Origin: SAR86 cluster bacterium
Lineage (GTDB): Bacteria > Pseudomonadota > Gammaproteobacteria > Magnimaribacterales > Magnimaribacteraceae
Direction of reading: 5' to 3'
Length of the DNA stretch: 48,281 bases
Assembly: GCA_016777005.1 (NCBI GenBank)
Contig: JADHSF010000001.1
Coordinates: 169,029 to 217,309 of the forward strand
Shown: in pieces, positions 1-9,394 of the stretch
How positions within the stretch are numbered: the first letter of the stretch is position 1
How the letters are laid out: each line of letters starts with the position of its first letter
Notes under the pieces: model-generated
Seen by the model: the letters and a program-made list of their open reading frames with translations, nothing else
What the model was told of the DNA's origin: nothing
Databases searched by the model: none
Translations under genes and position numbers: made by a program

Positions 1-55
1 TAAGAACCGTTTTCCTTCTTCTTTCTTCTCTTGCTTTCATTGATGTTTTTGCCAT
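1..55 (-). CDS. rpsN: 30S ribosomal protein S14 (5' end only)
   Basis: Only the first 18 codons lie inside the window. The visible N-terminus, MAKTSMKAREERRKTVL, matches the start of long-form (zinc-free) bacterial S14, which begins MAKxSMKARE. The gene follows rplE by 10 nt in the usual spc order L14-L24-L5-S14. It continues beyond base 1, so its length and integrity cannot be judged. This ORF is too short for ordinary ORF calling here. Confidence 0.9.
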   Translation of the reverse strand, partial: MAKTSMKAREERRRKTVL

Positions 56-65
56 ATCTTTACCT

Positions 66-605
66 TTAAGTTTTGAAAGGGAATTTTAGTGCTCTGAGAA
101 GAGCCTCTCCAGACTTATCATCAGCAGCTGAAGTGGATATGCAGATATCCATTCCTCTTATTTTATCTACTTTGTCATAATCTATTTCAGGAAAAATGAT
201 GTGTTCTTTGATACCCATTGAGTAATTACCCCTTCCGTCAAAGGATTTAACTTCCAGTCCTCTGAAATCTCTTTCCCTTGGAATAGCGATACTAATAAGC
301 CTCTGAAGAAACTCGTACATCCTATCGCCTCTAAGGGTTACCTTACAGCCAATTGGCATTCCATCTCTGATTTTGAAGTTGGCTACAGATTTTCTAGCTT
401 TCGTGACTAGTGGTTTTTGTCCAGCTATTAGAGTCATATCTTCAACAGCTCGTTCAAGAACTTTTTTGTCATTCATTGCCTCACCTACTCCCATATTGAG
501 GGTTACTTTTGTAACCTTCGGAACAGCCATTACTGATGCAAGCCCTAAACTATCTTTCAACTCTTGAACAATAGTATTTTTATAATGATCTTTTAATGGA
601 ATCAT
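66..605 (-). CDS. rplE: 50S ribosomal protein L5
   Basis: L5 binds 5S rRNA and forms part of the central protuberance and an intersubunit bridge of the 50S subunit. The 179-residue product is the usual length for the family. It opens with [14 protein letters not shown] and carries the conserved stretch around [20 protein letters not shown] and the C-terminal half [18 protein letters not shown]. It sits 2 nt after rplX and 10 nt before rpsN, so it is almost certainly co-transcribed with both in the spc part of the ribosomal block. Nothing unusual is seen. Confidence 0.98.
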   Translation of the reverse strand: MIPLKDHYKNTIVQELKDSLGLASVMAVPKVTKVTLNMGVGEAMNDKKVLERAVEDMTLIAGQKPLVTKARKSVANFKIRDGMPIGCKVTLRGDRMYEFLQRLISIAIPRERDFRGLEVKSFDGRGNYSMGIKEHIIFPEIDYDKVDKIRGMDICISTSAADDKSGEALLRALKFPFKT

Positions 606-607
606 GA

Positions 608-919
608 CTATATTTCCTTACCTGAAGATTTGAATACTCTTATTTTTGAACCATCTTCTAGAGATTTAATCTGCACTTTATCTGCCTTCTTAGTGGAAGG
701 ATTGAAGATTGATATATTTGAAACGTTAATTGATGCTTCTTTTTCTACAACGCCTCCGGCAATGCCTGCATTAGGGTTAGGTTTTGTGTGTCTCTTAACC
801 ATTTGAACGCCTGAGACATAACATCTACCGTTATTTAAAAGTTTTGTTACAGAACCTTGTTTACCTTTATCTTTTCCAGCAATTACGATTACTTGATCGC
901 CTGTTTTGATCTTCTGCAT
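608..919 (-). CDS. rplX: 50S ribosomal protein L24
   Basis: L24 is an early assembly initiator protein of the 50S subunit that binds the 5' domain of 23S rRNA. The 103-residue product has an N-terminal KOW motif (roughly residues 5-35, [20 protein letters not shown]), followed by the typical [21 protein letters not shown] segment near residues 42-62. Length matches the family. It lies 2 nt after rplN and 2 nt before rplE, consistent with tight translational coupling. Confidence 0.98.
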   Translation of the reverse strand: MQKIKTGDQVIVIAGKDKGKQGSVTKLLNNGRCYVSGVQMVKRHTKPNPNAGIAGGVVEKEASINVSNISIFNPSTKKADKVQIKSLEDGSKIRVFKSSGKEI

Positions 920-921
920 AA

Positions 922-1290
922 TTAAATTACCTCCGGAGCTAAAGAAACAATTCTCATGAACTCTTCACTTCTTAATTCTCTTGATACTGGGCCGAATACT
1001 CTTGTTCCTATTGGTTGTTTTTGAGCATTAATTAACACAGCTGCATTATCATCAAATCTTATGGACGAGCCATCAGATCTACGAAGCTTATTCTTAGTTC
1101 TCACTATGACAGCGTCAACAACCTCTCCTTTCTTTACCTTGCCTGTTGGGATAGCTTCTTTGATGGAAACTTTTATTACATCTCCCACTTTCGCAAACTT
1201 TTTCTTAGATCCGCCTAGCACTCTTATACACATGAGCTTCCTGGCACCACTATTGTCTGCAACTTCTAAATAACTTAACTCTTGTATCAT
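922..1290 (-). CDS. rplN: 50S ribosomal protein L14
   Basis: L14 is a universal 23S rRNA-binding protein at the 50S interface, near helix 95 and bridge B8. The 122 residues are the standard length. The N-terminus [20 protein letters not shown] and the C-terminus [20 protein letters not shown] are strongly conserved in the family. It begins 6 nt after rpsQ stops and ends 2 nt before rplX. Nothing unusual is seen. Confidence 0.98.
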   Translation of the reverse strand: MIQELSYLEVADNSGARKLMCIRVLGGSKKKFAKVGDVIKVSIKEAIPTGKVKKGEVVDAVIVRTKNKLRRSDGSSIRFDDNAAVLINAQKQPIGTRVFGPVSRELRSEEFMRIVSLAPEVI

Positions 1291-1296
1291 CTTTTT

Positions 1297-1557
1297 TTAT
1301 ATTTCTTGTGTTTTTTGCTCTATCTTAAGTAGATTCCATGATTTACTTTTCGAGATTGGCTTACACTCTTGAATAGTAACTAAATCTCCTGAGCTACATA
1401 TATTTTCTTGATCATGTGCGTGAAGTTTTGTTGACCTTCTTATAATCTTTTTATACAGAGGATGCTTAACTTTCCTTTCAACAAGAACTGTTATCGTCTT
1501 ATCTCTAGAAGAGCTGATCACCCTACCTGTTTCTGTTCTTGTTCTTTTATCCGTCAT
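1297..1557 (-). CDS. rpsQ: 30S ribosomal protein S17
   Basis: S17 is a primary-binding 16S rRNA protein with an OB fold that helps start 30S assembly. The 86-residue product shows the typical [20 protein letters not shown] core (about residues 12-31), then [18 protein letters not shown] and [18 protein letters not shown]. Its start codon lies inside the end of rpmC: the two genes overlap by 11 nt, which suggests translational coupling. Confidence 0.97.
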   Translation of the reverse strand: MTDKRTRTETGRVISSSRDKTITVLVERKVKHPLYKKIIRRSTKLHAHDQENICSSGDLVTIQECKPISKSKSWNLLKIEQKTQEI

Positions 1558-1762
1558 TCTTTTCTTGTTTATGTTGTTCTTTATTTAAAGTTTTTAGTTG
1601 TGCAATTGATCTTCTAATTTCTCTAATTTTGTGAGTTTCTTTCAACTGCCCAGATGAATGTTTTATCTTTAACTCAAGTAACTCTTTTCTGAGTTTTCCT
1701 TCTTCATCCGTAACGTCTGTAGATTTATTTCTTAATTTATCTAGAAAGCTTTCTTTAGCCAT
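1547..1762 (-). CDS. rpmC: 50S ribosomal protein L29
   Basis: L29 sits near the peptide exit tunnel next to L23 and helps form the docking site for trigger factor and SRP. The product has 71 residues, a little longer than the 63 of E. coli, with extra residues at both ends. The central helical hairpin ([20 protein letters not shown], then [13 protein letters not shown]) identifies it. Its ATG overlaps the rplP stop by one base (TAATG), and its 3' end overlaps rpsQ by 11 nt. Confidence 0.95.
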   Translation of the reverse strand: MAKESFLDKLRNKSTDVTDEEGKLRKELLELKIKHSSGQLKETHKIREIRRSIAQLKTLNKEQHKQEKNDG

Positions 1763-2169
1763 TAGACTCTCCTAATAAAAGTTGTTGCTATAGGCATTTT
1801 TGCAGAGGCAAGTGCGAAGGCCTCTTTGGCTAACTCCTCATCCACTCCTTCCATCTCATATAAAATCTTTCCAGGTTTAATGGGACATACCCAATATTCT
1901 ACATTTCCTTTACCTTTTCCTTGTCTTACTTCAAGAGGCTTTTTTGTTATTGGCTTATCAGGAAAAACTCTTATCCAAATCTTCGCACCTCTTTTGACAT
2001 GACGCGTCATAGCTCTTCTTGCTGCCTCAATCTGCCTTGACGTGAGTTGCCCTCTCTGAGTAGCCTTTAAGCCAAAAGTTCCAAAGCTTAAGGTTGCGCC
2101 TCTTTGAGCATTACCAGTATTTCTACCTTTCTGCTGTTTTCTGTATTTTGTTCTCTTAGGTTGAAACAT
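1762..2169 (-). CDS. rplP: 50S ribosomal protein L16
   Basis: L16 contacts the A- and P-site tRNAs near the peptidyl transferase centre and organises 23S rRNA there. The 135 residues start [19 protein letters not shown], as expected for the family, and carry the conserved Gx[18 protein letters not shown] and [19 protein letters not shown] segments. It lies 11 nt after rpsC and overlaps rpmC by one base. It is an ordinary core gene in the usual S3-L16-L29 order. Confidence 0.98.
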   Translation of the reverse strand: MFQPKRTKYRKQQKGRNTGNAQRGATLSFGTFGLKATQRGQLTSRQIEAARRAMTRHVKRGAKIWIRVFPDKPITKKPLEVRQGKGKGNVEYWVCPIKPGKILYEMEGVDEELAKEAFALASAKMPIATTFIRRV

Positions 2170-2180
2170 TTATTTGCCTT

Positions 2181-2831
2181 CTAGTCTGAGTCTTTATTTT
2201 GGTTATCAAGAACTTCGCCTCTAAAAACCCAGGCTTTAACTCCAATAACGCCGTATGTTGTATTTGCTTCGGCCAAACCATAATCTACGTCAGCTCTTAG
2301 CGTATGCAGAGGTACCCTTCCTTCTTTTTGAATTTCAGCTCTTGCAATCTCAGCTCCACCTAGCCTACCGGCAACTCTAATCTTTACGCCTTCAGCACCT
2401 TGTCTCATTGCATTCTGAACAGCTCTTTTCATAGCTCTTCGGAACATAACTCTTCTTTCAAGTTGCTGAGCTACACTTTCTGCTAAAAGTTTTGCGTCGA
2501 GATCTGGTTTTCTTATCTCTTGTATGCTGAGAGTGACAGGTATTCCCATTCTCTGAGTAATATCCTCTCTCATTCTATCGATATCTTCACCTTTTTTTCC
2601 TATGACAATACCGGGTCTTGCAGTGTGAATAAGTACTCTCGCATTATCTGCTGTTCTTTCTATCTCTATTCTGCTTACTGATGCGTGAGAGAGTTTATTA
2701 GTTAGATGCTCTCTTACCTCAATGTCTTTGAGAAGATTTTCCGTATACTCAGATTTTTCAGCATACCAATTAGAGGTGTGTTGAGTGGTTATTCCTAATC
2801 TAAAACCTATTGGGTGTACCTTTTGTCCCAT
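2181..2831 (-). CDS. rpsC: 30S ribosomal protein S3
   Basis: S3 forms part of the mRNA entry channel of the 30S head and contributes to the ribosome helicase. The product has 216 residues, slightly shorter than the 233 of E. coli because the C-terminal tail is shorter. It has the [13 protein letters not shown] start, a type-II KH domain with the GKKG loop (about residues 78-81), and the C-terminal S3 domain with [15 protein letters not shown]. Its ATG shares one base with the rplV stop. Confidence 0.98.
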   Translation of the reverse strand: MGQKVHPIGFRLGITTQHTSNWYAEKSEYTENLLKDIEVREHLTNKLSHASVSRIEIERTADNARVLIHTARPGIVIGKKGEDIDRMREDITQRMGIPVTLSIQEIRKPDLDAKLLAESVAQQLERRVMFRRAMKRAVQNAMRQGAEGVKIRVAGRLGGAEIARAEIQKEGRVPLHTLRADVDYGLAEANTTYGVIGVKAWVFRGEVLDNQNKDSD

Positions 2832-3172
2832 TATTTTCCTTTTTCCTGAACCGTTAACGCAATATTGCAGCTTCTCTTAAAAAATCTATCAGCTCTTCCT
2901 CTGGCCCTAGGTCTTACACGTTTCATTGTGAAGCTCTCATCTACAGCTATAAAAGAGACAAATAATGTATCTATATCTAATCCTTGATTATGCTCAGCAT
3001 TCGCAATAGCAGACTCTAGAATCTTCTTGATGATATGAGCAGATTTTTGTGGAGCAAAAGAAAGAATGCCTAAGGCTTCTTCAATGTGTTTGCCTCTTAT
3101 CTGATTAGCAACTAGTCTAGCTTTCTGGCTAGAAACTCGAGCGCTTCTTAGTTTTGCAGTAGCTTGACTCAT
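2831..3172 (-). CDS. rplV: 50S ribosomal protein L22
   Basis: L22 lines the nascent peptide exit tunnel with an extended beta-hairpin. The 113 residues are a typical length. The N-terminal [19 protein letters not shown] and the hairpin region with [14 protein letters not shown] (about residues 83-96) are family signatures. The hairpin shows none of the deletions associated with macrolide resistance, as far as can be judged by eye. It lies 3 nt after rpsS and overlaps rpsC by one base. Confidence 0.98.
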   Translation of the reverse strand: MSQATAKLRSARVSSQKARLVANQIRGKHIEEALGILSFAPQKSAHIIKKILESAIANAEHNQGLDIDTLFVSFIAVDESFTMKRVRPRARGRADRFFKRSCNIALTVQEKGK

Positions 3173-3175
3173 TTT

Positions 3176-3442
3176 TTACTTCCTATCTCCAGAATGCATT
3201 TTAAATGTTCTTGTTAAAACAAACTCACCAAGCTTATGACCAACCATATCTTCTTGAATGAAAATAGGAACATGTTGTCTTCCGTTATGCACGGCTATAT
3301 TTAGTCCTACCATATCAGGAGTAATCATTGATCTTCTTGACCAAGTCTTTATTGGTTTCTTGTCGTTAGTTGCAACTGCTTGATCCACTTTTTTTAACAA
3401 GTGTAGATCTACAAATGGTCCTTTTTTTAATGATCTAGGCAT
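3176..3442 (-). CDS. rpsS: 30S ribosomal protein S19
   Basis: S19 lies in the 30S head, binds 16S rRNA together with S13 and contacts the A-site finger. The 88 residues start [12 protein letters not shown], the hallmark of the family. They carry [20 protein letters not shown] (residues 33-52) and the [13 protein letters not shown] box near the C-terminus. It lies 2 nt after rplB and 3 nt before rplV. Confidence 0.98.
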   Translation of the reverse strand: MPRSLKKGPFVDLHLLKKVDQAVATNDKKPIKTWSRRSMITPDMVGLNIAVHNGRQHVPIFIQEDMVGHKLGEFVLTRTFKMHSGDRK

Positions 3443-3444
3443 TT

Positions 3445-4275
3445 TTAATTTCTTCTTCTTACAATCATTCGATTGCTTGGTTTATTTTTCTTGCGAGTTT
3501 TATATCCCTTAGTCGGAACTCCCCATGGTGTAACTGGATGTCTACCTCCAGATGTCTTTCCTTCACCGCCACCATGTGGGTGATCTACTGGGTTCATTGC
3601 CACACCTCTAACAGTCGGTCTTATGCCCAACCATCTTTTTGCTCCTGCTTTTCCTATAGATCTCAAAGAATGCTCTGAATTAGATACGCTACCAATAGTA
3701 GCTCTACACTCAGACAGAACTCTTCTTACTTCGCCACTTCTTAATCTTAAAGTTGCATACCTACCTTCAATAGCTAAAATTTGGGCTGAAGCTCCTGCAC
3801 TTCGTGCCATCTGAGCCCCCTTTCCAGGAAATAACTCTATACAGTGAACCACTGTACCTAATGGCATGTCCTTGAGAGACATACAATTTCCAGATGATAT
3901 AGGCGATTCTTTTCCAGATAGAATTGTTGAACCTAGCTCCAATCCATCAGGTGCTATTATGTAAGTTCTTTCTCCATCAGCATATAAAAGAAGAGCAATA
4001 TTGGCTGATCTGTTAGGATCATATTCCAAGGTCTCTACCTTGGCAGGGATGTTGTCTTTCAACCTCTTAAAATCAATAATTCTATAATGCTTTTTATGAC
4101 CACCACCACGATGTCTTGTAGTGATTCTTCCCTGATTATTTCTGCCTGACTTTTGTTTTTTAGGTTCTAAAAGTGGTGCATGTGGTTCACCCTTGTGAAG
4201 ATCATCTCTTGAAACCCAAGATCTGAATCTTCTTCCCGGCGAAGTAGGTTTTGATTTCTTTATTTGAGTAGCCAT
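3445..4275 (-). CDS. rplB: 50S ribosomal protein L2
   Basis: L2 is among the most conserved ribosomal proteins. It is needed for subunit association, tRNA binding and peptidyl transfer. The 276 residues show the N-terminal RNA-binding OB fold, the SH3-like domain and the C-terminal tail [20 protein letters not shown] (about residues 227-246), which contains the conserved histidine close to the catalytic centre. Its first base overlaps the rplW stop, and it is followed 2 nt later by rpsS. The length is close to the 273 of E. coli. Confidence 0.99.
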   Translation of the reverse strand: MATQIKKSKPTSPGRRFRSWVSRDDLHKGEPHAPLLEPKKQKSGRNNQGRITTRHRGGGHKKHYRIIDFKRLKDNIPAKVETLEYDPNRSANIALLLYADGERTYIIAPDGLELGSTILSGKESPISSGNCMSLKDMPLGTVVHCIELFPGKGAQMARSAGASAQILAIEGRYATLRLRSGEVRRVLSECRATIGSVSNSEHSLRSIGKAGAKRWLGIRPTVRGVAMNPVDHPHGGGEGKTSGGRHPVTPWGVPTKGYKTRKKNKPSNRMIVRRRN

Positions 4276-4565
4276 TATTCTGAAGTCACCTCAATTGATT
4301 GACCTTCTGCAAGCCTTACATAGGCTTTCTTCCAATCTGATTTTTTTCTGATTCTAAACTTAGATCGTTTAGTCTTTCCTTTAACTTTTATGATATTTAC
4401 ATTCTCTACATTGACAGAGAAATAACCTTCAACTGCTTTCTTAACTTGGAGTTTTGTTGCATTGATATCAACCTTAAAGGCATATTGATTTGAATCACCC
4501 ATTAGAGCAGAAACTTTTTCTGTTAAATAAGGCGCTTTGATAACTTTATATAGCTCTGTTTTCAT
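4275..4565 (-). CDS. rplW: 50S ribosomal protein L23
   Basis: L23 sits at the tunnel exit and docks trigger factor and SRP. The 96 residues include the family-typical [13 protein letters not shown] start region, the basic loop [20 protein letters not shown] (about residues 61-80) and an EGQSIEV ending. One-base overlaps with both rplD and rplB (TAATG) indicate coupled translation. Confidence 0.97.
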   Translation of the reverse strand: MKTELYKVIKAPYLTEKVSALMGDSNQYAFKVDINATKLQVKKAVEGYFSVNVENVNIIKVKGKTKRSKFRIRKKSDWKKAYVRLAEGQSIEVTSE

Positions 4566-5188
4566 TAGGATAGAGCCTCAGTTAGTTTTTCAATAGTTTC
4601 AGAAGTAAGAATGACATTCTCAGCTTTGATTAACGCCGAAGGGTCAATCGAATTTATAGAAAGCACATTACATTGAGTTAAGTTTTTTGATGCCTTGATT
4701 AAATTATCATTATTACTGCTGAGGACTATGAGAGCACTGTTTAATCCAAGATTAGACAGAATAGTTTTAACTTGAGATGATTTTACTGGTTCATCGATTT
4801 TTAATTCATTAACAGCAACTATTTTATTTTCTTCAGCTATCTTTGACCATATTGATCTCATGGCTGATCTATACATTTTCTTATTTATTTTCTTGGGGTT
4901 AATATTTTGATATGTGGCTGCAAAAGTGACACCTCCACCTCTCCATATTGGAGATCTTATGGTTCCCGCTCTAGCCCTACCTGTTCCTTTCTGCTTCCAA
5001 GGTTTTCTTCCGCCACCCCTTACTGCAGACCTATTTTTTTGAGCTTTAGTTCCCTGATGACTATTATGAATATAAGTAGTAACAAGTTGATGCACTAAGT
5101 CTTGGTTGAACTCTTGCTTAAAAACCTCATCAGCCAGAGAAATTTTCGATTCTCCGGAGCCATTTTGATTTAATACTTCTAATTCCAT
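4565..5188 (-). CDS. rplD: 50S ribosomal protein L4
   Basis: L4 binds 23S rRNA early in 50S assembly and sends a loop into the exit tunnel. In E. coli it also represses its own operon by acting on the S10 leader. The 207 residues contain the tunnel loop with RGGGRKPWKQKGTGRARAGT (about residues 58-77) and SPIWRGGGVTFA. It lies 1 nt after rplC. Whether autoregulation exists here depends on the leader at 6148-6269, which is structured but not demonstrably an L4 site. Confidence 0.98.
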   Translation of the reverse strand: MELEVLNQNGSGESKISLADEVFKQEFNQDLVHQLVTTYIHNSHQGTKAQKNRSAVRGGGRKPWKQKGTGRARAGTIRSPIWRGGGVTFAATYQNINPKKINKKMYRSAMRSIWSKIAEENKIVAVNELKIDEPVKSSQVKTILSNLGLNSALIVLSSNNDNLIKASKNLTQCNVLSINSIDPSALIKAENVILTSETIEKLTEALS

Positions 5189-5189
5189 T

Positions 5190-5825
5190 TTATTTTAGTG
5201 CTGGTTTGAGAACAACATTGGAACCCGTTGATCCTGGTATAGGTCCTTTAATAAGTAGTAGATTATTCTCTGAGTCTATAGAAGCAATTTTAAGATTTTG
5301 AATTGTTTTCTTCTCATCCCCCATATGTCCTGACATTTTCTTACCTTTCCAAACTTTACCTGGAGTTTGGCATTGGCCTATAGATCCGGGTGCCCTATGT
5401 GAAATGGAATTACCATGCGTTGCATCTTGCATCTTAAAGTTCCATCTTTTTACAGTTCCAGCAAAACCTTTACCTTTTGATTTACCTTGAACATCAATTT
5501 TTTGCCCTTCTTGAAATATATCGATATTTATTTGACTGCCCACCTCTAGGTCAGCCAGATCTTCAGCATCTACTTTAAATTCCCATAATCCGTCTCCAGG
5601 ATTGACAGATCCTTTTTTATAATGGCCTGCTAAAGGCTTAGAAAGATGCTTTTCTTTCTTGATTCCGGTAGTTACCTGAATAGAAGAGTAACCATCTACT
5701 TCTTCTGATTTAATTTGAGTGATTGTATTTGGATCCACACTTACTACACTCACAGCAAAGGAATCCCCTTCTGGAGTGAATAACCTCGTCATTCCTTGTT
5801 TTTTTCCAATTAGTCCTAAGCTCAT
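5190..5825 (-). CDS. rplC: 50S ribosomal protein L3
   Basis: L3 starts 50S assembly and reaches into the peptidyl transferase centre. The 211 residues start [16 protein letters not shown] and hold the signature [14 protein letters not shown] (about residues 117-130) and the central extension [20 protein letters not shown]. The Gln of GQCQTPG corresponds to the residue methylated by PrmB in E. coli, by family knowledge. It is placed 1 nt after rpsJ and 1 nt before rplD. Confidence 0.98.
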   Translation of the reverse strand: MSLGLIGKKQGMTRLFTPEGDSFAVSVVSVDPNTITQIKSEEVDGYSSIQVTTGIKKEKHLSKPLAGHYKKGSVNPGDGLWEFKVDAEDLADLEVGSQINIDIFQEGQKIDVQGKSKGKGFAGTVKRWNFKMQDATHGNSISHRAPGSIGQCQTPGKVWKGKKMSGHMGDEKKTIQNLKIASIDSENNLLLIKGPIPGSTGSNVVLKPALK

Positions 5826-5826
5826 C

Positions 5827-6147
5827 TTATTTATTCTCGTCTAGGCTTATTTGAACGACCACACCGGCTGAAAGTTCAAGTTTGGTTAAAGCATCTAATG
5901 TTTTCTCTGAAGGTTCAAGGATATCTAGAGTTCTTTTGTGGGTTCTTATTTCGTACTGGTCTCGAGCGTCTTTATCTTTGTGAGGAGAAATGAGGATAGT
6001 TGTTTTGTGTTTCTTGACAGGCATAGGGATAGGACCCTTCACTTTGGCTCCTGTTCGCTTGACCGTCTCAACTATCTCTTTAGCAGAGCGATCAATAAGC
6101 TTATGATCAAAAGCTTTTAATCTAATTCTAATGCTTTGATTTTGCAT
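5827..6147 (-). CDS. rpsJ: 30S ribosomal protein S10
   Basis: S10 is a 30S head protein and, as NusE, a partner of NusB and NusG in antitermination. The 106 residues carry [20 protein letters not shown] and [20 protein letters not shown], both typical. It is the first gene of the S10 series and is preceded by a structured leader and a good sigma-70 promoter (6276-6304). The AAGGA at about 12-8 nt before the ATG serves as ribosome binding site. Confidence 0.98.
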   Translation of the reverse strand: MQNQSIRIRLKAFDHKLIDRSAKEIVETVKRTGAKVKGPIPMPVKKHKTTILISPHKDKDARDQYEIRTHKRTLDILEPSEKTLDALTKLELSAGVVVQISLDENK

Positions 6148-6269
6148 ATTCTTCCTTTTAAGCTCAATAAATAGAGCGTAAAACCACCCCCCTACAGTGT
6201 AGGTTGATAAATTAATTAATTTGCCTTTTACCTGTATTCACCAGGATAAAGGCCCCTCCAACAAAACGA
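6148..6269 (-). promoter_or_regulatory. Structured leader of the S10 operon
   Basis: About 120 nt lie between the predicted S10 promoter and rpsJ, far longer than any other gap in the block. Two inverted repeats are visible. At 6223-6253 a 6-bp plus 4-bp stem separated by a 2x2 internal loop has a 7-nt loop (GCCTTT/AAAGGC and CCTG/CAGG). At 6191-6203 a 5-bp stem CCTAC/GTAGG has a 3-nt loop. In E. coli the S10 leader is the target of L4 autoregulation, so a similar role is inferred here. No sequence match to the E. coli leader was established. Confidence 0.5.
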
Positions 6270-6275
6270 GCGGTG

Positions 6276-6304
6276 ATTCTAGTTTTGTGACCACTATGTG
6301 TCAA
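6276..6304 (-). promoter_or_regulatory. Sigma-70 promoter of the S10 operon
   Basis: On the minus strand a perfect -35 box TTGACA (6299-6304) is followed by 17 nt and a -10 box TAGAAT (6276-6281, 5 of 6 to consensus). It lies just past the terminator-like hairpin after fusA and upstream of the S10 leader, so the S10 series can be transcribed separately from the str genes. Confidence 0.75.
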
Positions 6305-6315
6305 CTAAAAAAGTA

Positions 6316-6345
6316 GAAAAAACCTATATAAAAAGGGGTTTTTCT
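6316..6345 (-). terminator. Terminator-like hairpin after fusA
   Basis: An inverted repeat AAAAACC (6318-6324) and GGTTTTT (6337-6343) flanks a 12-nt loop. Read on the minus strand it ends in a T-rich stretch, as in an intrinsic terminator. The stem has only two G-C pairs, so termination may be partial, letting some transcription pass from fusA into rpsJ. It lies about 20 nt after the fusA stop codon. Confidence 0.5.
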
Positions 6346-6363
6346 ATCTACCTAACTAAATTA

Positions 6364-8472
6364 CTAGTCGTTTTTACTTATTATAGCTTCAGCAACATTT
6401 GATGGTACTTCTGAATACTTCAGAGGTTCCATTGTAAAAGTAGCTCTCCCTTGAGACGCAGACCTGATATCAGTTGCATAACCAAACATTTCAGCTAATG
6501 GCACTTCACCGGAAACTATTTTTCCTGAAGGTCCATCTTCCATACCTTGAACAACACCTCTTCTTCTGCTCAAATCTCCTACTACATCACCCATGTACTC
6601 TTCTGGTGTGACTATTTCAATACTCATAATAGGCTCTAACAGCACAGGGTCTGCTTTCTGAGCGCCCCCTTTAAATGCCATTGATCCAGCAACCTTAAAA
6701 GCAACTTCACTAGAATCAACATCATGGTAAGAACCATCATAAAGTGTCACTTTGACTTTAACCAGAGGATAGCCAGCTATTACGCCTGCTTCCATCTGTT
6801 CTTTACAGCCTTTGTCTACTGCACCAATAAATTCTCGAGGTATTGCTCCTCCAACAATTTCATTAACAAATTGATAATTCTGATCTTTTTCCTCATCAGG
6901 TTCAATTAGAGGCTCCATTTTTATGTAGACATGACCATACTGACCTCTGCCACCTGATTGACGAACGAATTTAGCTTCTTCTTCAATATATTTTTTTATA
7001 GATTCTCTATACGCAACTTGAGGTTTGCCAACATTTGCCTCTACACCAAATTCTCTTCTCATTCTGTCAACTAAGACGTCCAAATGAAGTTCACCCATAC
7101 CTGACATAATTGTTTGACCTGATTCTTCGTCTGTTCTTAATCTAAATGAGGGATCTTCTTGAGCTAACCTCCCAAGTGCAATGCCCATCTTTTCCTGATC
7201 TTCTTTTGTCTTTGGCTCTACCGCTACTGAAATCACTGGTTCAGGGAAGTTCATGGATTCCAACGTAATTTTATTCTTTTCATCACAAAGGGTTTCACCA
7301 GTTATTGCTTCTTTTAGTCCTATAACTGCGCAAATATCTCCGGCCCTTGCTTCTGTTATTTCATCTCTCTTGTTTGAATGCATTTGTAACATTCGCCCTA
7401 TCCTCTCTTTCTTTCCTTTGATAGGTAGATATACTGAATCTCCTGTACTTAGAACTCCAGAGTAAACTCTGACATATGTAAGGGATCCTACAAATGGATC
7501 TGTTGCGATTTTAAAGGCAATTCCTGAAAAGGGTTCAGCATCATCTGATTCTCTGCTTCCTTCTTCTTCATTATCAAGTATACCTGTCACTGCTTTAACT
7601 TCATTAGGGGCTGGCATGAAATCAACGACCGCATCAAGCATTGTTTGAACGCCTTTATTCTTGAAAGCAGAACCGCAAAGACAAGGGACTATTTCGCTTC
7701 CTAATGTTCTTTCTCTAAGCCCTATTTTTATATCTTCTTGTGACAGATCTCCTTCTTCGAGATATTTATCCATGAGTTCTTCATTAGCTTCGGCAGCTGA
7801 CTCAACCATTTTTTCTCGCCATTCTTCAGCTAGATCTTGTAAATCTTCTGGTATATCTTCTTCTGTGAAGGTTGTACCCATGTCATCACCATTCCAATAG
7901 ATTGCCTTCATTTTTACAAGGTCAATAAGACCTTTAAATTCATCTTCTGCACCAATTGCTAGCTGTATAGGCACTGGATTTGCACCCAACCTCGTTTTCA
8001 TCTGGTCAACAACCTTAAGGAAGTCTGCACCAGCTCTATCCATCTTGTTGATGAAAGCTATTCTTGGTACTTCGTACCTATTGGCTTGTCTCCAGACAGT
8101 TTCAGATTGAGGCTCGACTCCAGAACTTCCGCAGAAGACTACTACTGCACCATCTAAAACCCTCAAAGAACGTTCAACTTCAATAGTAAAGTCAACGTGA
8201 CCAGGAGTATCAATTATGTTGAATCTATGTTGCTTATACTGTTTTTCAGTACCTTCCCAGAAGCATGTAGTTGCAGCCGAAGTGATAGTTATACCTCTTT
8301 CTTGCTCTTGCTCCATCCAGTCCATAACAGCAGCACCATCGTGCACTTCTCCAATTTTGTGAGATATTCCCGTATAAAATAAAATTCTTTCTGTTGTTGT
8401 GGTTTTACCTGCATCTACGTGTGCACATATACCAATATTTCTATACAGGTCTAACGGTGTAGTTCTGGCCAT
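6364..8472 (-). CDS. fusA: Elongation factor G
   Basis: EF-G is the translocation GTPase of the ribosome and, with RRF, recycles it. The 702-residue length is normal. The G domain carries AHVDAGKT (residues 17-24), DTPGHVDF (88-95) and the NKMD box near 142-145. Domains II-V follow, ending with the [20 protein letters not shown] type of C-terminus. It follows rpsG by 20 nt in the usual str order. In E. coli tufA comes next, but here the next gene is rpsJ after a hairpin and a promoter. Confidence 0.99.
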   Translation of the reverse strand: MARTTPLDLYRNIGICAHVDAGKTTTTERILFYTGISHKIGEVHDGAAVMDWMEQEQERGITITSAATTCFWEGTEKQYKQHRFNIIDTPGHVDFTIEVERSLRVLDGAVVVFCGSSGVEPQSETVWRQANRYEVPRIAFINKMDRAGADFLKVVDQMKTRLGANPVPIQLAIGAEDEFKGLIDLVKMKAIYWNGDDMGTTFTEEDIPEDLQDLAEEWREKMVESAAEANEELMDKYLEEGDLSQEDIKIGLRERTLGSEIVPCLCGSAFKNKGVQTMLDAVVDFMPAPNEVKAVTGILDNEEEGSRESDDAEPFSGIAFKIATDPFVGSLTYVRVYSGVLSTGDSVYLPIKGKKERIGRMLQMHSNKRDEITEARAGDICAVIGLKEAITGETLCDEKNKITLESMNFPEPVISVAVEPKTKEDQEKMGIALGRLAQEDPSFRLRTDEESGQTIMSGMGELHLDVLVDRMRREFGVEANVGKPQVAYRESIKKYIEEEAKFVRQSGGRGQYGHVYIKMEPLIEPDEEKDQNYQFVNEIVGGAIPREFIGAVDKGCKEQMEAGVIAGYPLVKVKVTLYDGSYHDVDSSEVAFKVAGSMAFKGGAQKADPVLLEPIMSIEIVTPEEYMGDVVGDLSRRRGVVQGMEDGPSGKIVSGEVPLAEMFGYATDIRSASQGRATFTMEPLKYSEVPSNVAEAIISKND

Positions 8473-8492
8473 AATTTTTTAAAAATTTGTAA

Positions 8493-8963
8493 TTAAAATC
8501 TGAAATGGGAGAAAGCTCTGTTTGCTTCAGCCATTCTGTGAGTATCTTCTTTTTTCTTGACTGCCTCACCTCTTCCCTCGCAAGCATCCAAAAGTTCATT
8601 GGCTAATCTAAGTGTCATATTCTTTTCAGATCTAGATCTTGAATAGGTAGCAATCCAGCGCATTGCAAGAGCACTTCTTCTAGCAGGTCTAACTTCCATT
8701 GGGATTTGATAAGTAGCTCCACCAACTCTTCTAGCTTTGACCTCTACCATTGGACCTACTTCGTCTAGTGCTTTCTCAAATACTTCTATAGGTTCTTTAT
8801 CAGATTTCTTAGAAATCTCATCAAAGGCGCCGTAGATAATTTTTTCGGCTACAGATTTCTTTCCATGTGACATTATTTGATTCATGAACTTTGCGACTTT
8901 AAGATTACCAAATTTTGGATCTGGTAATATTTTTCTTTTTGGTGCTGCTTTTCTTCTAGACAT
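8493..8963 (-). CDS. rpsG: 30S ribosomal protein S7
   Basis: S7 nucleates assembly of the 30S head and lies at the E site near the anticodon of exiting tRNA. In E. coli it represses the str operon. The 156 residues start [19 protein letters not shown] and include [20 protein letters not shown] and [20 protein letters not shown]. It lies 2 nt after rpsL. Because this gap is so small, the E. coli-type S7 operator, which lies in a longer rpsL-rpsG spacer, cannot be present in the same form. Confidence 0.98.
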   Translation of the reverse strand: MSRRKAAPKRKILPDPKFGNLKVAKFMNQIMSHGKKSVAEKIIYGAFDEISKKSDKEPIEVFEKALDEVGPMVEVKARRVGGATYQIPMEVRPARRSALAMRWIATYSRSRSEKNMTLRLANELLDACEGRGEAVKKKEDTHRMAEANRAFSHFRF

Positions 8964-8965
8964 AT

Positions 8966-9337
8966 TTACTTAGGTTTTTTTGTGCCATATTTAGAACGAC
9001 GTTGTTTTCTATCATCTACTCCAGACGTATCTAGAGTTCCTCTTACTGTGTGATAACGCACACCGGGCAGATCTTTTACTCTTCCGCCCCTAATCAGTAC
9101 AACTGAGTGCTCTTGAAGGTTATGACCTTCACCCCCAATGTATGATATGACTTCAAATCCTGTAGTCAGTCTCACCTTACAAACTTTTCTCAAAGCTGAA
9201 TTGGGTTTTTTAGGAGTGGTTGTATAGACTCTTGTACACACACCTCTTCTTTGGGGTGATCCTTTTAAGGCAGGCACGTCTGTTTTCGTGACCTTTCTTT
9301 TACGTGGTTTTCTTACTAATTGATTAACTGTTGCCAT
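8966..9337 (-). CDS. rpsL: 30S ribosomal protein S12
   Basis: S12 is at the decoding centre and controls accuracy; changes in it give streptomycin resistance. The 123 residues show [18 protein letters not shown] (about residues 41-58), with lysine at the position equivalent to E. coli K43, and [17 protein letters not shown], with lysine at the K88 equivalent. It therefore looks like the streptomycin-sensitive type. It is the first gene after the str promoter at 9362-9390. Confidence 0.98.
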   Translation of the reverse strand: MATVNQLVRKPRKRKVTKTDVPALKGSPQRRGVCTRVYTTTPKKPNSALRKVCKVRLTTGFEVISYIGGEGHNLQEHSVVLIRGGRVKDLPGVRYHTVRGTLDTSGVDDRKQRRSKYGTKKPK

Positions 9338-9361
9338 ATTTATTTCTTATAAAGGTCGCGG

Positions 9362-9390
9362 ATTGTAAAGAGGCAAAGTATCCACGTCAA
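9362..9390 (-). promoter_or_regulatory. Sigma-70 promoter of rpsL-rpsG-fusA
   Basis: In the 57-nt gap between rpoC and rpsL the minus strand shows TTGACG (9385-9390), a 17-nt spacer and TACAAT (9362-9367), each 5 of 6 to consensus, followed by a short GC-rich discriminator (CCGCG). This is a typical growth-rate-controlled promoter arrangement and would give the str genes their own start point downstream of rpoC. Confidence 0.75.
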
Positions 9391-9394
9391 CGTA

